From Gigaspora margarita (lineage: Eukaryota > Glomeromycota > Glomeromycetes > Diversisporales > Gigasporaceae): 64,000 nt of DNA. Below the pieces are notes generated by a model that worked only from the letters and a program-made list of their open reading frames with translations, had not been told where the DNA came from and made no database searches. Within the stretch, counting starts at the first letter, position 1; each line of letters starts with the position of its first letter. Shown piece after piece: positions 58,140-64,000 of the stretch. Location: positions 44,787 to 108,786 of the forward strand of contig WTPW01000081.1 of assembly GCA_009809945.1 (NCBI GenBank), written 5' to 3'. Made by a program: the position numbers and the translations under genes.

Positions 58140-58930
58140 CGAGACAAAGTTGTCTCGATACTTACGTATAAAACAGCTATTATAGCAAAATTTTTGCAGT
58201 AAATTATGATGTAGTCTTGTAACAAGATTTTTAACGACAGAAATCGTGACTGATAATTCTAATGCAAACTAACAACTATGCATGATGAATCATAACAGAA
58301 ATCACGACAGCTGTAATAGCAAATAAATTTTACAGTAAATCCTTATAGAAATCACGACTGTTAATTTTAATACAACTAATACTCAATAGCTCGTAAGTTT
58401 CATAAAAAAATTTTTTACAGTAATTTCTAATAGAATTTAGGACTATATTTCCAATACAAACTAACCATATACCGTCTTTCACCACAATAGTCAGTAAGTT
58501 TTGCAGCAAAATTTTTTACAGCAAACAGGATAGTAATTTAATACAAAATTTTAATTGTATAATGTGCACCACAATTATCAGTAAGTTTGTAAAAAATTTT
58601 TTTTACAATAAATCATAGTACTGTAGAATTTACAATTTTTATTCCAACAAAAACTGTGTATAATGATAGCAAGTTTCATAACAAAAGTTTCAAAATAAAT
58701 CATGATAGAATTTACGATTATGATTCCAATACAAATTATCTCACCATAGTAGTTTGTAAATTTTTGTAATAAAATCTTCTACAATAAATTATAGTTGAAA
58801 TTGTGACTTAATTTCAATACATACAATATGCTACTGCATTACTAAACTACATATTGTGTCATTGTGATAGACCATAAGTTTTGTAATAGAATTTTTTACA
58901 GTAAATCAAATACAATCTAACTCATAGTTA
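58140..58930. repeat. Diverged minisatellite, about 90-120 bp units
   Basis: About eight units following the scheme CACAATAGTCAGTAAGTTTT, GTAAYAAAATTTTTTACAGT, AAATCATGATAGAATTTACG, ACTATAATTCCAATACAAAC. ACAGTAA/ACAATAA landmarks lie near 58197, 58330, 58428, 58516, 58608, 58780 and 58899. No coding capacity. Confidence 0.75.
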
Positions 58931-59664
58931 GCTAATACAATAAAGTTATGGCTGGTGATATAGTGAAATTATAAGAATTAAAAAAAATAATAAAGAATCT
59001 TTAAATAAAGTGTCTTAAAACTCATCTAAGAATGCCCGAATTTTATTCCTTTTGATGAATAAACTTGAGTAAAATAATTCTTTAGCGAACATAAGAAAAG
59101 ATTTTAATTTATACATCTACCGTAATAAGTAGTAACAGCTTGCTATAGAACTACCTACATTAAATTCTATACTAATATTTTTGATTCACAAAAATTATAT
59201 TTTGCATAGTTTACTGCATTTGCCCGATGCGTTTCTTGTTTTTCCAATAGAATTGCACCAAAATTCGACATCAATTACGAGCAATTTTTATTCGATAAAA
59301 TTTTATTGAAAGTCTGCTAAAAAATTGGGAAGACTACACAAACTTACGCTACGATTCCATCGGTTAATATATAGATATATACTTGATGCTAATAATTGTT
59401 AAGCGAAAACTAGAAGATTTATGTTGGCAAAAGACTAAACCTTGGTTCCGACTTTTACCAAATGGTGAAATGGCGAATCTGACCAAACTTAAATTAACGA
59501 AAACAATGAAACTAAAAGTTGTAAAGACTAATAAAGGTAACCTTACCTAGCTATATTAAAATTTAATTTATTATTTTATTTAATTTAATAAATATAATTG
59601 CTTCTTTCTATACTAAACTCTTAAATTAAAAATTAAAGACCAATTTACCCCTTTCGTTTCTTTA
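58931..59664. other. No gene seen: AT-rich spacer
   Basis: No supportable feature between the minisatellite and the MITE cluster. Confidence 0.55.
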
Positions 59665-59885
59665 CAGCTGATTTGAAAATTAGTGGGACACTTGAAAAAT
59701 TTTCTTGTTTTTGAAACTTTTCGGTTTCGTCTTATGAATCATCTAACTCTTCGGAAACCATATCGCAGACTTCGGAACTTCGGTCCGATAATGACGATGC
59801 GATTTCCGAAGAGTTAGATGATTCATAGGACAAAACCGAAAACGAGAAAATATTTCAAGTGTCCCACTAATTTTCAAATCGGCTG
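59665..59885. mobile_element. TA-flanked foldback MITE, 221 bp
   Basis: Ends CAGCTGATTTGAAAATTAGT and complement CAGCCGATTTGAAAATTAGT, with TA on both sides (59663-59664, 59886-59887). Pairing extends to the centre near 59775 (TCATCTAACTCTTCGGAAA with its complement). Tc1/mariner-like. Confidence 0.88.
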
Positions 59886-59948
59886 TAATAGTAGTAAAAT
59901 TATGCCACAATATACTTTAAATTACAGTTTTGATGTTAAATTTGAATA

Positions 59949-60083
59949 CCGTATTATTTCGAAATGACGTCCCGGTGTGGTTTAGGATTTTAATTTTGAA
60001 TTAAGCTTAATTCAGCCCAATTAATTTTGATTTGGGTCAAACTTCTAAATTACCCCCCAGGGTGTTGTTTTGAGATAATACGG
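59949..60083. mobile_element. TA-flanked MITE, 135 bp
   Basis: Ends CCGTATTATTTCGAAATGAC and complement CCGTATTATCTCAAAACAAC, TA on both sides (59947-59948, 60084-60085). The core GAATTAAGCTTAATTC is shared with 49421-49530. Confidence 0.82.
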
Positions 60084-60103
60084 TACATATCAATTAAGAT
60101 ATA

Positions 60104-60237
60104 ACTACCGTAATGTGGTCTTTACATTCCACCAAAAAAATTAATTAATTAGTAAAAAAAAATAATAATAATTAGTAAAAACGAGGGGGGGGGGTCTGAT
60201 ATATGGGGGGAGCTTTTACATGGCACATTACGGTAGT
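60104..60237. mobile_element. TA-flanked MITE, 134 bp
   Basis: Ends ACTACCGTAATGTG and complement ACTACCGTAATGTG, TA on both sides (60102-60103, 60238-60239). Contains a 10-nt G run and an AAT-rich centre. Confidence 0.85.
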
Positions 60238-60360
60238 TACAATATAAGCTATTCAAATCTTCGTTAAATTATGAGATTATTAATCTTTCCAAAATAATAT
60301 GCGTAATTTAATGATCATATTGATTTTTCGATAAAATAATATGGAAATTTATCTTGACTA

Positions 60361-60522
60361 GGGTCAAAATAACCCCAGCAGAATTTAGGGCTAGTGCGGG
60401 CCGGAATTAGGGTTAGTGTGGGCCAGAATTATGTTGATGTCAGCTAATTTAAAAACCCAACCGTCATTAACATGATTCCGGTCCGCACTAACCCTAAATT
60501 CTAAGAGGGGTCAGTTTGACCC
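60361..60522. mobile_element. Small TIR element upstream of the kinase
   Basis: Ends GGGTCAAAATAACCCC and complement GGGTCAAACTGACCCC, then AGAATTTAGGG(C/T)TAGTGCGG on both sides. The target duplication is unclear. It ends about 180 bp before the kinase start. Confidence 0.75.
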
Positions 60523-60702
60523 GGATCAAAATAGAACTTCCCTGTTAAATTAATTATTACATTATGTTCCCTTAATTTATTTTAAGTCTTTTGACCAGCT
60601 TTCTGCAGTAATAAAATCTATAAATTGACGGATTTTATTGAACCACATCAAATCTTTCTCTTTTCTATTTTTTACTTTACGTTTCAATTTTGGCACGACT
60701 GG

Positions 60703-61576
60703 ATGATTAAACGAAATGACTTCTCCGATCATGTTGAAATCGGAATAAACATTTATAAAGCTAAATGTAATAATGAGACATTTGTACTTAAAGAGTTAAA
60801 AGAATCTGAGACAATTCAAGAAACATTGAAGATAATAAAGATATTGCAAAATATTCCACATCCTAACGTTGTTAAATTTCATGGCTTAATAAATGGTGAA
60901 TAATCCACTTTTATTTGGTCAATTATGTATATTATTTTTAAATTATTTAAAATTTACATTATTTAATGTATACCTTCGACATTATTTAAATGCTAGCTTA
61001 AAAACTATCAAAAAATTAAAAATTGCCAAGGATGTTGTAGAAGGTCTTATGTTTTTACATAATAATAATATTATACATTGTGATATGGTAAGCTTATGTA
61101 CCTTTCTCCATATTTTTAGAAATATTTATTAAATTAATTGTTGATATAATATATATTTATAGCACACAGCAAATATTTTAGTCCATGAAGGAAGAATGAT
61201 GATTGCTGATTTTGATTTCTCCAAATTTTCAAATTCTGAGGGCGAGTTTCACGGAATAGCAGCATTTATTGATCCCTGCGCACAGCAATTCTCGTATAAC
61301 GATAAAGTTATATTCACTACTAAATATGATATATACGCATTAGGTGTCATTCTTTGGGAAATTGCAAGCTGTCGTAGACCATTTGATGGCAAAACACCTA
61401 TGGAAATTATGACACTTACACAAAGTGGTGTAAGAGAAACTGCTTCAGAGATGTTATTAGAATATGATAGCCTCTACATGAGTTGCTGGGATGAAGATCC
61501 TGAAAAACGACCAGAATCAAATAGTATTCTTGAGACATTAAATGTAATTATCGAAAAATATAAACATTTAATATAG
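60703..61576 (+). pseudogene. Protein kinase, probably inactive (frame break)
   Basis: Three pieces make a kinase domain of about 265 residues. Piece 1 (60703-60900): MIKRNDFSDHVEIGINIYKA, FVLKELKES (the ATP-binding Lys) and PHPNVVKFHGLINGE, then a stop. Piece 2 in the next frame (60899-61087): NNPLLFGQ, an odd I/L/F/Y-rich stretch, LRHYLNASLK, AKDVVEGLMFLHNNNIIHCD and M. A 75-bp intron follows. Piece 3 (61163-61576): HTANILVHEGRMMIADFDFS, TTKYDIYALGVILWEIASCR, RPFDGKTP, DPEKRPE. Catalytic HxD Asp (HCD) and the metal-binding Asn and Asp are kept. However, the glycine loop is missing (IGINIYKA in place of GxGxxG), DFG is DFD, and the frame breaks at 60898-60903. The wording matches the expanded kinase families of Rhizophagus. 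The ATG at 60703 is the first in frame; the frame is open upstream to about 60595, so an earlier exon cannot be excluded. Confidence 0.7.
61088..61162 (+). other. Intron in the kinase
   Basis: Donor GTAAGC directly after HCD-M, acceptor TTATAG before CAC-ACA-GCA-AAT. Phase 0, 75 bp. Removing it restores the continuous HCDMHTANIL catalytic loop. This is the clearest splice evidence in the window. Confidence 0.88.
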
Positions 61577-62618
61577 AAGGCACTATGGCGTAAAGGATCT
61601 TGTAAGATAAGGTCGCTTCTTGTTATGTTTCCATCATAATAATGGTCTCAAACCTGGCAACTATTAATGCATGATTAACCGAATTATTGAAGTTCGATTT
61701 CACATCCTTTTTGTTTCCGAAAAAATCTAGAACTAGTTGGCAAAATCTTATTAGAACCATTTAAAGCACGAATTGCTTATAAATTTATTCCGCAATTGTT
61801 TAATAGAGACAATTAACTCGAAATTAAATTTAAGTCATAATATATTATATTTATTAATTTCACCCCACCTCAAATCGGACTTGATAAAAAATTCAATTTT
61901 ATTAGAACTTGCCTCAGTCTGAACATATTTACATTCATGATGGCAAAGGTCGTTATATGGTATGCTTCATTCGTAAGCAATTATGCTTTTAGAATATGAT
62001 TTTGTAATCAAATTTTTACTATGGAACTGAAATATTAAGCAAAAGATAATCTTTTTATATTAACAAGGTTCAAGGATTTATTGGGATCGTTTGTTATATT
62101 TTATTATATTTATTAATATGAAAAATCGCGTCATGTTTGAGGATAAATGTATTATTTTGGCTAAATTAGAGTAATTAATAAGTTAGAATAAGTTATTTAA
62201 GCTCATGATTTACATAATATTTTATTAATTTTTATTCGTTAAAGAAATTTTCGTATGTACCTTAATCATTAAAATATAAGAAATAATAAATTATGATAAA
62301 TAATATAGTATTAAGTCCGCTAAATAATATCTTCAATTGCACTTGATAAATTTTTACCTCTAAAGCAATTATTCAATAATCTAAGCATTAAAATAATGTA
62401 GGCAATAATTTGTATATTTATACAGTCGCCCTCTCAAAACCTGTCAAAACTGATAACCTGCTTTAATCGGTCAAAAATTGATCCACCAACCCTATGAAAA
62501 AAAACCATGTAGAAAACATATAGTAAATATATAGTAAATATATAGAAATTTTAAAAATACACCGAAACATATAGAAAACGCCACAAAATATTGCAAACCT
62601 CGTTTTTTTATCTGTATA
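61577..62618. other. No gene seen: region 3' of the kinase
   Basis: 61577-61670 has a weak tRNA-like look (TGGCGTAAAGG and GGTCTCAAACC) without pairing acceptor ends. The remainder is AT-rich. 62500-62580 has a few ATATAGTAAAT/ATATAGAAAA repeats. Confidence 0.5.
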
Positions 62619-63258
62619 TGTTGTGCCTCAGATTAAAACTTGCGTCGGATTGAATCTGACGTACGTCAGCCCTGTAAGAAAAAGTGGCACGTGGTACGGT
62701 CCAAAATGGCACGGGAAAAACAACCATTACGTGCCTCCGCAAAAAATTTCACGTGCAAATCACGGTCCACAAACCGTTCCTTCACTGCAATTTCCGTAGA
62801 AAAACGTGCCAAAAATCCGTGCCAAAATCCGTGGATTTTGGATTAGTAAACTGCTGCAAAATCCGGTCCATTTACTGTTCAAAATTTACGGGTGAACGTG
62901 CCAAAAATGGCACGGTGAAAAGAAACCATCCCGTACCACACGTGCCAAACACGGTGCACTATCCCGTGCCTTTCCGTTATTTTAGTGAACGTGCCAAAAT
63001 ACGTGTATTTTGGCTTAGTAAACTGCTGCAAAATCCGGTCCATTTGCGGTCCAAAATTCACGCGTATACCCGTAATGGCACGGATATCACACGTGCCACT
63101 TTTCTTACAGGGCAGATGACTATCAATTTTTGACCAGCATTAAATGATCGGCAACAACTGGCCTAAACTAACTGTTAACTTTGCCGTAATTTTACCCTAA
63201 CCCTAATCTAATTTAGGCCGGGTGTCATCTGACGCAAGGATCAATCTGAGGCACAACA
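62619..63258. mobile_element. Outer TIR element hosting a nested MITE
   Basis: Ends TGTTGTGCCTCAGATTAAAA and complement TGTTGTGCCTCAGATTGATC, both continuing to CTTGCGTC(G/A)GAT. TA lies on both sides (62617-62618, 63259-63260), though in a TATA context. The nested element 62670-63112 occupies most of it. Confidence 0.75.
62670..63112. mobile_element. CCCTGTAA-ended TIR element, 3-bp TSD
   Basis: Ends CCCTGTAAGAAAAAGTGGCA and complement CCCTGTAAGAAAAGTGGCAC. CAG on both sides (62667-62669, 63113-63115). Iterated CGTGCC/GGCACG motifs throughout. A segment with TTAGTAAACTGCTGCAAAAT and CCGGTCCATTT occurs twice (about 62845 and 63015). Same family as 17216-17835. The overlapping frames in it (62640-62846, 62684-63133, 62879-63061) are not genes. 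Confidence 0.85.
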
Positions 63259-63300
63259 TATATAATAAATGTGAGAAAATATACCAAAAGCTGCAACTTA

Positions 63301-63572
63301 GGCCAGACCAAGTTGATTATGTGTTTTACATTACCCCCCTCTCCCTCCAGGAGGGGGGGGGGGGGGGGGGGGAGGGAGGGGTGGTTCATATAGTAAAATT
63401 TTAAAAATTTTTTTTTAAAAAAATTTTTTCCCGATTTTTTCCGTGACTATATAAAATTTTCCGAAATATTCCGTAGTACTATATATATCTATCTAAATTT
63501 TTTTTACTATGAGGGAGGGGGGGAGCTCTGGGGGGGGGGTAATGTAAAACACATAATCAACTTGGTCTGGCC
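63301..63572. mobile_element. GGCC-ended MITE, subfamily B, copy 2
   Basis: GGCCAGACCAAGTTGATTAT at both ends, TTA on both sides (63298-63300, 63573-63575). Contains a 20-nt G run (63353-63372) and a second 9-nt G run (63531-63539). Otherwise a near-palindrome like 36258-36490. Confidence 0.92.
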
Positions 63573-64000
63573 TTACTATATATTTTCTATACACTGTATA
63601 TTTTTTAGATAAACCTTTTTATAGGGCAAGTTTGTTCCATAAGTAATTTCCGATCGCCTGTCATTTCTGATATGTCATCTTTTTAATTTTGCTTTTATAA
63701 CTTGAAAAGAAATAACTATGAAAAATAAATAGAATCAAATTTGTGTATAAAGTTTTAAATTTTGTAGAAATGTTAAATAAGAAAACAGAATTAGCTTAGC
63801 AAAAATTGCCAAAAATATGAAGTTTTTAAAATTATACATTTTAATTTAAAATAACTTTTATATTTAAAAAATATTTTTAATTTTTTAAAATTTTATGATT
63901 TGGTACAGGCACATTGTATTGCACCTCATATAATCTGGTATAATACAAAATCAAAACAATTAATGTTGCAGCTGATGCTGAAATTTCGACCTATTTTGAT
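63573..64000. other. No gene seen: AT-rich end of window
   Basis: No supportable feature; runs off the window edge. Confidence 0.6.

Noticed and set aside
59725..59830. Acidic serine-rich frame inside the foldback MITE (ESSNSSETISQ...)
   Set aside because: The text follows from a palindrome with TCATCTAACTCTTCGG arms; no start or continuation.
61577..61670. tRNA-like boxes TGGCGTAAAGG and GGTCTCAAACC
   Set aside because: The B box deviates from consensus, and the 5' and 3' ends cannot pair as an acceptor stem. No target duplication, so it is called neither a tRNA nor a SINE.
62684..63133. 149-codon frame, the third longest in the window
   Set aside because: Coincides with a TIR element full of CGTGCC iterations, and two other frames overlap it.
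1..64000. Bacterial, viral or organellar insertions
   Set aside because: No operon-like gene groups, integrase/capsid/polymerase frames, rRNA or clustered tRNAs were seen.

Overview
The window looks like a gene-poor, strongly AT-rich stretch of nuclear chromosome from an arbuscular mycorrhizal fungus (Glomeromycotina; Rhizophagus or a close relative is the best guess). This rests on recognition, not on a database search. The supports are an intronless F-box-like protein of a type I know from Rhizophagus, a kinase fragment with the 'HCD...NIL...MIADF' wording of the expanded Rhizophagus kinase families, decayed copies of a Rhizophagus-type DDE transposase, and very dense miniature inverted-repeat transposons. 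There is no sign of bacterial, viral or organellar sequence.

Only one convincing intact gene is present: a 580-residue F-box-like protein on the minus strand (45340-47082). A second gene-derived locus, a protein kinase at 60703-61576, has a clean 75-bp intron. It also has a frame break, a missing glycine loop and a DFD in place of DFG, so it is probably a pseudogene. Three further coding fossils are readable: a DDE-type transposase (10567-14590, split by an insertion; a possible N-terminal piece lies at 1590-2310), the C-terminal part of a LINE ORF2 (about 37970-38660), and a recombinase-like N-terminal fragment on the minus strand (16747-17040).

Layout. 1-14.6 kb is a nest of transposons: a duplicated A-rich repeat block, two TA-flanked pogo-like elements, one of which holds two more TA-flanked elements, a tRNA-derived SINE with a 16-bp target duplication, an 857-bp hAT-like element with an 8-bp duplication, and a MULE-like element with a 9-bp duplication sitting inside the transposase fossil. 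15.5-20.4 kb holds a minisatellite, a TIR element carrying the recombinase fragment, a CCCTATAA-ended element, a hAT MITE and CGTCA-rich elements. 24.9-30.4 kb is packed with MITEs bearing GGCC ends and TTA/TAA duplications (PIF/Harbinger-like). 36.2-40 kb combines a MITE, inverted arms, ATT-rich arrays, a minus-strand SINE and the LINE fossil. 41.3-43.5 kb has a foldback and another MITE. 45.3-47.1 kb is the F-box-like gene. 48.6-58 kb is mostly unassignable AT-rich DNA with old repeats. 58.1-60.5 kb has a roughly 100-bp minisatellite and a cluster of small TIR elements just upstream of the kinase. 62.6-63.6 kb has a MITE nested in a MITE plus a further GGCC-ended MITE.

The window does not contain a recognisable multi-gene system. 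Its interest is in transposon structure: nested insertions whose target duplications can be read directly, and a MITE family that moves as a unit although it contains three terminal-repeat copies. All boundaries were read by eye. Counts of copies, GC values and similarity percentages were not computed.
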